From Halapricum desulfuricans (GTDB lineage: Archaea; Halobacteriota; Halobacteria; Halobacteriales; Haloarculaceae): a DNA stretch of 64,000 bases. Every line of letters begins with the position of its first letter. Position 1 is the stretch's first letter. The DNA is taken from assembly GCF_017094505.1 (NCBI RefSeq), contig NZ_CP064787.1:496001-560000 (forward strand), written 5' to 3'. A program made the translations under genes and the position numbers. The notes below the pieces were generated by a model, which ran no database searches, had not been told where the DNA came from, and was given only the letters and a program-made list of their open reading frames with translations. Of this stretch, positions 45,776-54,123 are shown piece by piece.

Positions 45776-45864
45776 GCGATGGACGCGCCTGGTCGTTCCG
45801 GTTGTCGTTCGAACTACCCGCGATAGACGCGCCGACCGTCCACGTCACCTGCGATGGACGCGCC
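45776..45864. repeat. Three short copies of the gtrA 3'-end motif
   Basis: GCGATGGACGCGCC at 45776-45789, the same with one change at 45820-45833, and again at 45851-45864. The last copy lies in the 3' coding end of gtrA (WRVHR). Spacing is 44 then 31 bp. They may be slippage products or a short sequence-specific binding array. Confidence 0.6.
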
Positions 45865-46288
45865 AGGTGAGCAGGCTCTCGAAGGAGTAGTTGACGAAGA
45901 AGCCGACGCCGATCCCGACGGCGTTGGCCAGCGGATACCAGAGGTCGACGGTTTCGGTGAGCACGACCAGCACGGTCGTCGCGGTCGCGAGCCCGCCCAG
46001 CCGGACGCCGTTGGACGTGGCGAGCCGGCGCAGTCGAGCGCGCAGTGACGTCTTGCCGAACGACTCGAACGTCCAGCGTTCGTTGATCACGAACATCACG
46101 AGAAACGAGATTTCGGCCCCGGTCAGTTTCGAGATGACCAGTGGCAGGCCGACGACGCTGTGGAAGACGACGAGCAGGGACATGTCCACGCTCGCGCCGA
46201 TCGTCCCGACCGCGACGAACTGCGCGAGCCGATCGGCCGCGGCCAGACTGCGGAGTCGGTCACGGAGCGGGATCGAGAACATGTTCAT
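45845..46288 (-). CDS. GtrA-like membrane protein
   Basis: A 147-residue protein with four membrane helices and the GtrA pattern: [19 protein letters not shown], then [13 protein letters not shown], then [19 protein letters not shown]. GtrA proteins are thought to move lipid-linked sugars or assist surface glycosylation. The ATG at 46288 overlaps the cofC stop (ATGA), so it is preferred over a longer form. It is coupled to the F420 gene cofC by position; a shared role is not evident. Confidence 0.88.
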   Translation of the reverse strand: MNMFSIPLRDRLRSLAAADRLAQFVAVGTIGASVDMSLLVVFHSVVGLPLVISKLTGAEISFLVMFVINERWTFESFGKTSLRARLRRLATSNGVRLGGLATATTVLVVLTETVDLWYPLANAVGIGVGFFVNYSFESLLTWRVHRR

Positions 46289-46899
46289 TCGTCTCGTTGT
46301 ACGGTCACTCGCCCGTCGGCGACGGCCACTTCGACGGCGTGATCGCGGAGCCATGCGGTCGGTTCCCCCTGGCCGTGCAGCAACACCTCGGCCAGGTCAG
46401 CCGGTTCGTCGACGTCGGTCGCGAGCCGGAACGAATCGACGAACTCGGGCTCGACCCCGACTGCGGCGGCTCGCTCGCGGTGATCGCGGATCGAAACGCC
46501 GTGGTAGTCCACCCGAAAGTCGGGGTGGCGCGCCAGCGCGACGTTGGTGCCGCCGCCGCGGCCCGCCACGAGGACGACCTCGCCGTCGGCCGCGAAGACT
46601 CGCTCCAGCGCGGCGGGCGTTGAAAGCGCTAGATCCGCCATGACGACCGCAACGGGGTCGGCACGCTCGGCCAGCATCGCGTTGACGGCGTCGCTCAGCG
46701 ACCGGTCGTCGACGCGGACGGGCCACTCGATGTCGGGATCGGCCGTCGCCAGGACCGTCGGCTCGTGACCCGTCGCCTCGACGGTCGAGCAGACGCTCTG
46801 GAGCATCACCCGTGCGAACTCGCGGCGCTCGTCGGGCTCGAGGACGGGGGACAGACGGGTTTTCGGCTCGCGAGCGTCGAACGGGACGACGACGTGCAT
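46285..46899 (-). CDS. cofC: 2-phospho-L-lactate guanylyltransferase CofC
   Basis: A 204-residue nucleotidyltransferase that activates 2-phospho-L-lactate (or an equivalent) with GTP for F420 assembly. It starts [20 protein letters not shown], the nucleotide-binding loop of the family. [10 protein letters not shown] gives the metal-binding Asp and [14 protein letters not shown] the later motif. The ATG at 46899 shares its A with the upstream stop (TGATG). The coupling from cetZ1 to cofC to gtrA suggests one mRNA. cofG lies further downstream on the same strand. Confidence 0.92.
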   Translation of the reverse strand: MHVVVPFDAREPKTRLSPVLEPDERREFARVMLQSVCSTVEATGHEPTVLATADPDIEWPVRVDDRSLSDAVNAMLAERADPVAVVMADLALSTPAALERVFAADGEVVLVAGRGGGTNVALARHPDFRVDYHGVSIRDHRERAAAVGVEPEFVDSFRLATDVDEPADLAEVLLHGQGEPTAWLRDHAVEVAVADGRVTVQRDE

Positions 46900-47678
46900 C
46901 ACCGGAGCTTGTCGTAGTCGTCCTGCTGGTTGCGGTAGTAGTAGACGCCGCCCCCGATCAGCGCCAGCACGACGAGCGCGCCGACGCCGTACAGGAGCAG
47001 TTGCATCGTGTCCTGAGACTGGGTAGCCTCGTTTGCGGTCTGCTCGGCGTCCTCGGCGTTGCTGATCGCTCGATCGAACTCGCCCTCGTTGTACCAATCG
47101 ATCGCGTTCTGCAGATCCGACTCCGCGTCGGCGCTGTCGGCGTCGCTGACGGCCGTTTCGGCGTCCCGAATGATCTGACGCGCGTTTTCGCTCTCGTTGG
47201 TGTAATGGTGGACCTCGACGGTCTCGATGACGCTTTCGCTGTCACCGACGATTTTCGTCAGTTCGGCGGCCGCGAACGACTGTGGCGGCTGGTAGGAGAA
47301 CGACTCGACGGCGGGCGCGTCGCCGGTGATCGAGACGGTGATCGACTCGAAGTTGTCACTTGAAGAGATCTGACGTTCGAACTCCGAGTCGCCCTCGTAG
47401 CTCTCCTCGGCGGTCGTCCCGTTCGGGTAGGTCTGGACCACGTCCCAGCCCGTGACGTTTTCCAGCTGGGTCGTCCCCCGAAGCGTCCAGTCGTCGTCGG
47501 TTTCGTACAGCTCCGACAGGGTTACCTCGACGGTGACCTCTTCGCCGACCCCCGCCTCGTCGGGTGCGGCAGTGTCGGACGGCTGGACGGCCGCGACAGT
47601 CCCGACTGCCGCCGCCGCGATCACGAGCGCTACCACGACTGCCGTACGCTTAGAAGAGGGGATCGAGTTCATCTTCAT
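46899..47678 (-). CDS. Secreted/membrane-anchored protein between cetZ1 and cofC
   Basis: A 259-residue protein with an N-terminal signal sequence ([20 protein letters not shown]), a ~180-residue extracytoplasmic region that ends in an acidic helical stretch, and a C-terminal membrane helix ([20 protein letters not shown]) with a short cytosolic tail. The gene overlaps the cetZ1 3' end by 29 nt (or 23 nt from the Met at 47672). The surface-facing, C-anchored layout suggests an envelope partner of CetZ1, but function is unknown. Confidence 0.8.
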   Translation of the reverse strand: MKMNSIPSSKRTAVVVALVIAAAAVGTVAAVQPSDTAAPDEAGVGEEVTVEVTLSELYETDDDWTLRGTTQLENVTGWDVVQTYPNGTTAEESYEGDSEFERQISSSDNFESITVSITGDAPAVESFSYQPPQSFAAAELTKIVGDSESVIETVEVHHYTNESENARQIIRDAETAVSDADSADAESDLQNAIDWYNEGEFDRAISNAEDAEQTANEATQSQDTMQLLLYGVGALVVLALIGGGVYYYRNQQDDYDKLR

Positions 47679-48828
47679 CGTCTTCGACCAATTGCTCTAA
47701 GTTTTCTTCGCTTTCCGCGCGGATCTCGTCGATGTTCTCCTGGGCCTCGATGGCCACCTGCTGGAGTTCCTTGATGCGCGGCACGTTGTGGACGCCCGAC
47801 AGCAAGATGACGCTCGCCACGTACGAGGAATCGGAGACGGGATAGTCGCCGCCCCGGACCTCCATGCTGCCGGTCTGCTCTTCGAGCCACTTGCGTCCCC
47901 GCTCGATGCCCTTCCGGTTGAGTTCGGTTGGGGGTCCCGATAACACGAGTAGCGCACGCTCGGCCCCGTCGATCTCACAGGGTAGCGTCAGTCGACCGAG
48001 CGCGGCTTTCCGGACCAGCGACGTGATCCTGTTTGTCGTGTTGGCCGCGTCCATGCTGTCGCTTGTGCCGTCGCTTTTGAACCGCGAGAGCAGCCCGCCG
48101 CCGGAATCGTCGGTCACTTCCTCGGCGGCGTACCCGACCGTCGAGACGCCGCCGGAGTCGAGCGTGTTGACGATCTCGCTGGAGTCGACGACGCTCTCCG
48201 CGACCTCGCCCTGGGCGCCGACCTCGCCCGCGCCGAAGAGAATTCCGAACCGCTTGACGATCTCGTCGTTGATCTCCTCGTAGCCGGACTCCATCGATTC
48301 GCCGGTCTTGCGCCAGGCGTCGTTGTCGAACACCAGCAGGTTGTCCACCTCTCGGACGAACGTCTGGAAGGACCGTGCGGCGTTGAGCGTGTAGATCCCG
48401 CCCTCGTCGCTGGAGGGCAGGATACCCAGTCCGTACACCGGCTCGGTGTAGATCCGCTTGAGGTGTTTCGCCAGGACCGGCGAGCCGCCCGATCCGGTCC
48501 CGCCGCCGAGTCCGGCGATGATGAGGAACGCGTCGACCTCGTGGACCGGGATGTTGTCGATGACGCTCTGAACCTCGTCGATGTCCTCTTCGGCGATCTC
48601 CGCGCCGAGCTCGTTGTCCGCGCCGACGCCGTGACCTTTCACGCGCGTCTGGCCGATCAATACCCTGTTTTCCTCCGGAACGCGTTCGAGCCCGAGCAGG
48701 TCGGCTTTCGCCGTGTTGACTGCCACGGCCGAGCGGACGATCCCGCTGCCCGTCCGATCGTCGTACTCTAGGAACTTCTCGACGATCTTCCCGCCGGCCT
48801 GCCCGAAGCCGATCATCGCGAGCTTCAT
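47650..48828 (-). CDS. cetZ1: Tubulin/FtsZ-superfamily protein CetZ (CetZ1-like)
   Basis: A 392-residue GTPase of the archaeal CetZ family, which controls cell shape and motility-associated rod development in haloarchaea. The N-terminal GTP loop MIGFGQAGGK (~5-14) and the tubulin signature GGGTGSG (~108-114) are intact. The C-terminal acidic tail ends [10 protein letters not shown]. The start MKLAMIGFGQAGGK is typical of CetZ1. A TTTTAAT-like box lies about 40 nt upstream. The linkage to cofC/cofG appears characteristic of CetZ1 loci, as far as I recall. Confidence 0.93.
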   Translation of the reverse strand: MKLAMIGFGQAGGKIVEKFLEYDDRTGSGIVRSAVAVNTAKADLLGLERVPEENRVLIGQTRVKGHGVGADNELGAEIAEEDIDEVQSVIDNIPVHEVDAFLIIAGLGGGTGSGGSPVLAKHLKRIYTEPVYGLGILPSSDEGGIYTLNAARSFQTFVREVDNLLVFDNDAWRKTGESMESGYEEINDEIVKRFGILFGAGEVGAQGEVAESVVDSSEIVNTLDSGGVSTVGYAAEEVTDDSGGGLLSRFKSDGTSDSMDAANTTNRITSLVRKAALGRLTLPCEIDGAERALLVLSGPPTELNRKGIERGRKWLEEQTGSMEVRGGDYPVSDSSYVASVILLSGVHNVPRIKELQQVAIEAQENIDEIRAESEENLEQLVEDDEDELDPLF

Positions 48829-48966
48829 AAGTGTCTCTTAAGGTAGTACGATACGTATAACGATTAAAAGCCTTGTGCCCGTCTATCATTTCTAAGAACA
48901 GCCTCTGTGTGGAAATAACACACGGGACCGGAGGCGAGACAACGAGACGACAGGTCCGGCTACCGA

Positions 48967-49872
48967 TCAGTCGAGCCCGAGATACGCCGCGAGCGGGGTC
49001 AGCGCTTCGGGGTCGACGCCGAACGCCTCGAGATCGTTGTCGTCGGTCGTGTTGTCGAACTGCAGCGACCGGTACTGGTCGGCTCCCATCGGGAACCCGG
49101 GGACGGAGCCGAGCGTCTTCAGACCGACGCCGGCAAGCCCCATCGGGAGGCTCACGATCTTGATCGAGCGGCCCTCGCTCTCGTAGACTAGTTCCGTGAT
49201 CTCTCGGAGCGTCAGTACCTCCGGGCCGCCGAGTTCGTAGGTCTCGCCCGCGTGGGCGGCTTCGACGGCCGCGTCGACGAGCATCGGAACCAGATCGCCG
49301 ATCCAGATCGGCTGGAACCGCGTGCGCGTCCCACCGCCGGGGAGCGGATAGATCGGCACGCCCGGCGCGAACAGCCCCTTCAGGCGCTTGGTGAAGCTGA
49401 CGAACTCCCCGCCCTCGCCGAAGATGACCGACGGTCGGACGATCGTCCACTCCAGGTCGGATCCCCGGACTACCGCTTCGGCCTTCCCTTTCGCCCGGAT
49501 GTAGTGTGTCGGTCCGTTCGGATCGGCACCGAGCGCGCTCATCTGGACGATCCGATCGACGCCCGCCCCTTCGGCGGCCGCGACGACGTTCTCGGTGCCG
49601 CCGAGGTGGACCTTCTCATGCATCTTGTCGCCGCCGCTGGGCGTGAAAAGCGGGGACAGCGCCACGAGGTTGATAACGACGTCGACTCCCTCGAACGCGT
49701 CGCCGAAGGAGTCGGGGTCAGTCACGTCGCCCCGAACAGTTTCGACGCCGTCGGGTAACACCGACGGGTCCGGATCCCGGGAGAGGCTTACCACGTCGTG
49801 GTCACGATCGGCCAGTTCGGCACACAGGTGACGGCCGACGAAGCCGTCACCGCCGGTCACGAGGACGCGCAT
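48967..49872 (-). CDS. NAD-dependent epimerase/NDUFA9-like SDR protein
   Basis: A 301-residue extended short-chain dehydrogenase-like protein. The dinucleotide motif TGGDGFVGRHL begins at residue ~6. HYIRAKGKAE takes the place of the usual YxxxK, with Tyr and Lys present, and WTIVRPSVIFG follows. It resembles NDUFA9-like proteins of complex I and NAD(P)H-binding sugar epimerases. Substrate and partner are unknown. It lies upstream of cetZ1 in the same direction, with 138 nt between them. Confidence 0.88.
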   Translation of the reverse strand: MRVLVTGGDGFVGRHLCAELADRDHDVVSLSRDPDPSVLPDGVETVRGDVTDPDSFGDAFEGVDVVINLVALSPLFTPSGGDKMHEKVHLGGTENVVAAAEGAGVDRIVQMSALGADPNGPTHYIRAKGKAEAVVRGSDLEWTIVRPSVIFGEGGEFVSFTKRLKGLFAPGVPIYPLPGGGTRTRFQPIWIGDLVPMLVDAAVEAAHAGETYELGGPEVLTLREITELVYESEGRSIKIVSLPMGLAGVGLKTLGSVPGFPMGADQYRSLQFDNTTDDNDLEAFGVDPEALTPLAAYLGLD

Positions 49873-49938
49873 GTCGATATACAGGGTCGGATCAGTGTTG
49901 AATGTTCCCCAAGCACGGTGGCGCGGGGAATCCTGCTC

Positions 49939-50598
49939 TCACGAGGACATGCTTCCTGTTTCGACGACGTGGCTTGCAGACACTGCATGGATGTCATCCG
50001 TGTCCGTAGCGTTAACGAGAGCAAAGCTCTCGTTCGCACACCAGAAACTCGAAGAGTTTCTGGGGACGGTCACAGTCTCGACAGGTCGTTCGAAGATTTT
50101 CGTGATCACGAGAGACGAAGTCTCTCGGACGACGTCGATTCGGGCCATCCCAACACTCATGCAGCAAGCCCACGCTTGAGGACGTTCATCGCCGCGTTCG
50201 CATCTCTATCTGTTTCGAACCCGCACGCTGGACAGGAGTGGTCCCTGACCCAGATCGGCTTTGCCGTCTCCACGCCGCATCGAGCGCACTCGTTGGTTGT
50301 CCCTTCGGGTTCGACCTGCACGACGTGACACCCGTACGGGTCGGCCTTGTATTCGAGAAGCGTGATGAATTGTCGCCACGCCGCATCTTGCTTGTTGCGA
50401 GCATTGTGCGACTGCTCCAACGTTTCCACTCGGGGAGGTTGTTGTTCTGGTCGTACTCGCTGGGCTTGTGTCCGCTGGGCTGTTCTCGTAGTCCCAGCGG
50501 ACGTGGTTGTAGAGCTGGCGATGCACATCGGGATGGTGTTCCAGTCGCTCCGCTACCTCGTCTGTCGGGTAAGCCTGGTAGCGGTGACTGTATTCCAT
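49939..50598 (-). pseudogene. Decayed IS1341-type TnpB (IS200/IS605 OrfB)
   Basis: The N-terminus starts at 50598 with MEYSHRYQAYPTDEVAER, breaks after ~43 residues and reappears in another frame. The C-terminal part has the TnpB zinc finger, CARCGVETAKP then CPACGFETDRDANAAMNVL. The middle ~250 residues, with most of the RuvC sites, are missing. The frame then shifts again after LKRGLAA into a tail like that of intact haloarchaeal TnpB (VVETGS). No TnpA is seen. Three hairpins lie in the 3' part (49939-50160). The protein is not functional. Confidence 0.85.
50014..50127 (-). ncRNA. Triloop hairpin array in the TnpB 3' region
   Basis: Three perfect stems with 3-nt loops lie in a row: 50014-50022/50026-50034 (9 bp), 50041-50050/50054-50063 (10 bp) and 50109-50116/50120-50127 (8 bp). 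A 10-bp palindrome, CGTGATCACG, abuts the last stem. Read on the minus strand the loops are TTT, TTC and TTC. TnpB guide RNAs (omega RNA/reRNA) and haloarchaeal sense-overlapping transcripts are known to arise from this end of IS1341-type genes, so this may be an RNA remnant. Expression is unknown. Confidence 0.45.
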
Positions 50599-50782
50599 CG
50601 CTGTCTATCGATTATCTATATATCGACTTAATGGTTTGTCTCCTGGTGTGTCGGCTTCATCCTCGATCATAGTGGATCGGGGTATTCGCCTCGATCTTTA
50701 TGTAAAATGCCGGGCCTATTCGGTCAATTAGGGGATAGAGAAACGGCCACACGCTGTTCGAGAACGCGACTATATACGTAAC

Positions 50783-50807
50783 AATAGCCGTCTTAGCAAA
50801 CGCTATT
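50783..50807. promoter_or_regulatory. arsC promoter with ArsR-type dyad
   Basis: The core TAGC-AAAC-GCTA (50794-50805) and a wider AATAGC/GCTATT pair (50783-50788, 50802-50807) lie ~25-30 nt downstream of CTATATACG (50770-50778) and before the GTG at 50832. The core has the same geometry as the arsD operator at 51789-51806, which suggests repression by one ArsR protein. Confidence 0.55.
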
Positions 50808-50831
50808 TCCCGGCTTCCCGTCCCGACGAAC

Positions 50832-51248
50832 GTGACCGATAATGTCAAACTCGGTTTCGTCTGCGTCCAGAACGCGGGCCGAAGCCAGATGTCAGCCGCG
50901 TTCGCGCGCCGAGAACGGGACCGACGGGGACTGAACGGGGACATCGAAATACTCACCGGCGGGACCGACCCTGCTGAGGAGGTCCATCCGGAAGTCGTCG
51001 AAGCGATGGCGGAACTCGATATCGATATCTCCGACCGAAAGCCTCGGGCGGTCTCGACGGACGAACTGAACGACTGTGACGTCGTCGCCACCATGGGCTG
51101 TTCGACGCTCGAACTCGACGCCGACGTCGACGTCCGCGACTGGGCACTGGAGGACCCCCACGGCAAGGACGTCGAGACCGTCCGGGAGATCCGCGAGGAG
51201 ATCGAGGGTCGCGTCACCGAGCTTTTCGAAGAGTTCGTCGGGGCGTAG
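50832..51248 (+). CDS. arsC: Arsenate reductase, LMW-phosphatase/thioredoxin-coupled type
   Basis: A 138-residue enzyme that reduces arsenate to arsenite. The anion-binding loop CVQNAGRS places the nucleophile at C11, and C82 and C90 fall where the thioredoxin-linked ArsC family has its second and third redox cysteines. DPHGKDVETVREI resembles the catalytic Asp loop (DP). It starts with GTG at 50832; the nearby ATG is out of frame. It is convergent with arsR and controlled by a dyad like the one before arsD. Arsenite produced here would be the ligand of the downstream ArsD/ArsA. Confidence 0.9.
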   Translation: MTDNVKLGFVCVQNAGRSQMSAAFARRERDRRGLNGDIEILTGGTDPAEEVHPEVVEAMAELDIDISDRKPRAVSTDELNDCDVVATMGCSTLELDADVDVRDWALEDPHGKDVETVREIREEIEGRVTELFEEFVGA

Positions 51249-51274
51249 CCAGTTCGAGACCTAGCAAGTCCGGA

Positions 51275-51670
51275 CTACCGATCGCTCTCGCGAGCGCCGT
51301 CGAGCGCGATCAGGAGCGCGGTCGCCCGCCTCGTGGTCCGGTACTTGCGCCACTTGCCCTCTTTGCGGCGGGTCACCAGTCCGGCGTCAGTGAGTTTCGA
51401 CAGCGCGTGGCTGATCGCCCCGTCGCTGACGTCGAGCAGCGGTGCGAACTCACAGACGCACAGTTCCCCCTCTGCTGCCTCCAGCAGTCGGACGATCTTG
51501 TACCGCGTCTCGTTGGCGAGCGCCGAAAGGATCTCGACGTCCGTATCGATCGAGTCTCCGACCGCCGCATCGAGCGCCTCGAGCTGTTCGACCCGCTGCT
51601 CGAACTCGTCGTCCTGACAGCTCCCGAGATCGTCCTCCATGTACCGCCGGAGCCGATCGTGAGTGGCCAT
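51275..51670 (-). CDS. arsR: ArsR-family metalloregulatory repressor
   Basis: A 131-residue winged-helix repressor. ELCVCEF gives the CVC metal site (C71, C73) that senses As(III)/Sb(III) in the classical ArsR type. ISHALSKLTDAGLVTRRKEGKW is the recognition helix and wing. The ATG at 51670 is preferred to the upstream TTG. CTTAAT lies ~20 nt upstream as the TATA-like element. The probable operators are the TAGC-N4-GCTA dyads at the arsC and arsD promoters; none is seen at its own promoter. Confidence 0.9.
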   Translation of the reverse strand: MATHDRLRRYMEDDLGSCQDDEFEQRVEQLEALDAAVGDSIDTDVEILSALANETRYKIVRLLEAAEGELCVCEFAPLLDVSDGAISHALSKLTDAGLVTRRKEGKWRKYRTTRRATALLIALDGARESDR

Positions 51671-51784
51671 GCGAATCAATTAAGCACGTATTGAAATAAC
51701 TGTTTTCCTCTTCTGGGGCAGCGACACCGGTAATATCGACTGAAAGACTATTACGTATCCCAAGAGGGGAGGATCTCCAAAGGG

Positions 51785-51806
51785 TTTATTTTAGCGAAGG
51801 CTAAAA
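51785..51806 (+). promoter_or_regulatory. arsDA promoter and ArsR operator
   Basis: TTTATTTTA (51785-51793) acts as a TATA-like box. The perfect dyad TTTTAGC-GAAG-GCTAAAA (51789-51806) overlaps it, so a bound repressor would block TBP. The core matches the dyad before arsC. The first ATG after it is at 51820, about 31 nt from the box. Confidence 0.7.
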
Positions 51807-51819
51807 CAATTGTGTGACG

Positions 51820-51918
51820 ATGGACTGGATACCCGACGGATATCCGGCGAGAGGTCCCGAGAAAGTCGATCCGGCGGCCGGTGGCTGTCTCAGTCTTTCA
51901 ACAGCGAGTAAACTATGA
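51820..51918 (+). CDS. 32-residue ORF leading the arsDA operon
   Basis: The ORF starts at the first ATG after the promoter and reads MDWIPDGYPARGPEKVDPAA and on for 12 more residues, with one Cys (GGCLSL). Its TGA overlaps the arsD ATG (ATGA at 51915-51918), the same type of junction used between arsA and the next gene. It would be the first translated codon set of a nearly leaderless mRNA. It may be a small protein or a coupling leader; no homolog is recognised. Confidence 0.5.
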   Translation: MDWIPDGYPARGPEKVDPAAGGCLSLSTASKL

Positions 51919-52241
51919 TCGAGGTAACTGTCTTCGAGGAAGCGATGTGTTGTACGACCGGGGTGTGCGGTCCGGATCCCGACGAGGAACTGGTCCGGTT
52001 CACAAGAACCGTCGACCGGCTCGAGGAGGAGTACGAGGCGGTCGAAGTGCGACGGGCCAGTCTGGCTCACGACACCGACGCGTTCCTGAACCACCAGGCG
52101 ATCTACGACACGGTCCAGGAGAACGGGCCGGAAGTGCTCCCGATCACTACCGTCGACGACGAGGTAATCGCGGAGGGAGAGTATCTCGACTACGACCGGA
52201 TCGAGAGCGCGGTCTCACAGCGCGTCGCACAGGAGGCCTGA
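51915..52241 (+). CDS. arsD: Arsenite metallochaperone ArsD
   Basis: A 108-residue chaperone that delivers As(III) to ArsA. The N-terminus holds C12-C13 and C18 (EAMCCTTGVCGPD), at the positions of the conserved metal-binding triad. The C-terminal vicinal Cys pairs seen in enterobacterial ArsD are absent, which is normal for shorter ArsD. The gene overlaps the upstream ORF by ATGA and ends 1 nt before arsA. Confidence 0.92.
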   Translation: MIEVTVFEEAMCCTTGVCGPDPDEELVRFTRTVDRLEEEYEAVEVRRASLAHDTDAFLNHQAIYDTVQENGPEVLPITTVDDEVIAEGEYLDYDRIESAVSQRVAQEA

Positions 52242-52242
52242 G

Positions 52243-54123
52243 ATGGGGTCGACTGCACCCCGGCAACTGGTCGAGCCGTCCGGCGGGGAGACGGAGTTCG
52301 TCTTCTTCAGCGGCAAGGGCGGCGTCGGCAAGAGCACGGTCAGTTGCGCGACCGCACAGTGGCTTGCCGAGGAGGGCTACGACACCCTGTTGGTGACGAC
52401 CGATCCCGCGCCGAACCTCGGGGACATCTTCGATCAGCCGATCGGGCACAGCGTGACGGCCATCGACGGCGTCGAGAACCTCTCGGCGATGGAAATCGAC
52501 CCCGATCAGGCCGCCGAGGAGTACCGCCAGGAGACCCTCGAACCGATGGAAGCGCTGCTGGACGAGGAGCAACTGAAGACAGTCGAGGAGCAACTCGACA
52601 GCCCTTGCGTCGAGGAGATTGCTGCTTTCGACAAGTTCGTCGACTTCATGGACGAGCCCGAGCACGACGTGATCGTCTTCGACACTGCGCCGACGGGCCA
52701 CACCATCCGGCTGATGGAGCTACCCAGCGGCTGGAACGCGGAACTCGAAGAAGGCGGTGCGACCTGTATCGGCCCCGCGGCATCGATGGAAGACCAGAAG
52801 GCACAGTACGAGAACGCCATGGAGACCCTCGAAGGCGATCGGAGCTCGTTCGTGTTCGTCGGCAAGCCCGAGGAGTCATCGATCGAGGAGATCGAGCGAA
52901 GCGCCGGCGAACTCGGGGAACTCGGAATAGAAACGGACCTGCTGGTCGTCAACGGACATCTCCCCGAGGCGGTCTGTGAGGACCCGTTCTTCGAGAGCAA
53001 GCGCGCGGACGAACAGGAAGTTATCGAGTACGTCCGCGAGGAATTCGACGATCGGCCGGTCGCGACTTATCCGCTCCGGCCAGGCGAGATTACAGGGTCA
53101 GAGTTGCTCGCCGACGTCGCGGCGGCGCTGTACGAGGGCGCCGAACCCGAGATCGATGTCGAGTCGTCGGCCAAAGCCGACGCCAGCAGCCTCGATACGA
53201 CGACCGACACCGAGGCCGTCATGGAGCAACTCCGCCCCCAGGAGGACACTCGATATCTGTTCTTCACAGGCAAGGGCGGCGTCGGCAAGAGCACGATTGC
53301 GGCGACGGCGGCGACCGCACTGGCCGGCGACGGCCAGGAGACGCTGATCGTGACGACCGACCCGGCGGCTCACCTCAAGGACGTTTTCGGGGCCGAAGTC
53401 GGTCACGAGCCGACGCCGATCACCGACGGACTCGACGCGGCCCGGATCGACCAGGAAAAAGCACTCGAGGAGTACAAGGCACGCACCCTCTCGCAGGTCG
53501 AGCAGTCCTACGAGGGCGAGGATATCGAGGAAGCTAAAGCGCAGGTCATGGAAGAACTCGAGTCGCCCTGTGCCGAGGAGATGGCCGCCTTAGAGAAGTT
53601 CGTCGACTACTTCGAAGTCGAGGGCTACGACACCGTCGTCTTCGACACCGCGCCGACGGGCCATACGCTTCGGCTGCTGGAACTGCCCTCCGACTGGAAG
53701 GGTTTCATGGACCTCGGATCGCTGACAAAGGAGGCTTCCGAGTCGGGCGAGCGATACGATCGGGTCATCGAGACGATGCGCGATCCCGAGCAGAGTTCGT
53801 TCGTGTTCGTGATGTACCCCGAGTACACGCCGATGATGGAGGCTTGGCGGGCCGCCGAGGACCTCCGGGATCAAGTCGGGATCGAGACCTCGATGGTCGC
53901 GGTCAACTACCTGTTGCCCGAGGAGTACGGCGACAACGCCTTCTTCGAGAGCCGCCGCCGCCAGCAGGCGGAGTATCTCGAACGGATCGAGGATCGCTTC
54001 GAGGTGCCGATGTTACTCGCGCCGCTCCGCCAGGAGGAACCGACCGGTCTCGACGATCTACGATCGTTCGGGGCCGAGATGCTCGACCGACCAGAAGCGA
54101 AACCACGGATGGAGATACAATGA
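52243..54123 (+). CDS. arsA: Arsenite-stimulated ATPase ArsA (duplicated)
   Basis: A 626-residue ATPase with two halves. P-loops GKGGVGKST lie near residues 24 and 343, and the signal-transduction DTAPTGHT appears in both halves. C122, C175 and C443 sit where the three arsenite ligands of characterised ArsA (C113, C172, C422) are expected. It normally drives an ArsB pump, but no arsB or acr3 gene is seen in this window. The following gene starts on its stop codon (ATGA). Confidence 0.94.
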   Translation: MGSTAPRQLVEPSGGETEFVFFSGKGGVGKSTVSCATAQWLAEEGYDTLLVTTDPAPNLGDIFDQPIGHSVTAIDGVENLSAMEIDPDQAAEEYRQETLEPMEALLDEEQLKTVEEQLDSPCVEEIAAFDKFVDFMDEPEHDVIVFDTAPTGHTIRLMELPSGWNAELEEGGATCIGPAASMEDQKAQYENAMETLEGDRSSFVFVGKPEESSIEEIERSAGELGELGIETDLLVVNGHLPEAVCEDPFFESKRADEQEVIEYVREEFDDRPVATYPLRPGEITGSELLADVAAALYEGAEPEIDVESSAKADASSLDTTTDTEAVMEQLRPQEDTRYLFFTGKGGVGKSTIAATAATALAGDGQETLIVTTDPAAHLKDVFGAEVGHEPTPITDGLDAARIDQEKALEEYKARTLSQVEQSYEGEDIEEAKAQVMEELESPCAEEMAALEKFVDYFEVEGYDTVVFDTAPTGHTLRLLELPSDWKGFMDLGSLTKEASESGERYDRVIETMRDPEQSSFVFVMYPEYTPMMEAWRAAEDLRDQVGIETSMVAVNYLLPEEYGDNAFFESRRRQQAEYLERIEDRFEVPMLLAPLRQEEPTGLDDLRSFGAEMLDRPEAKPRMEIQ

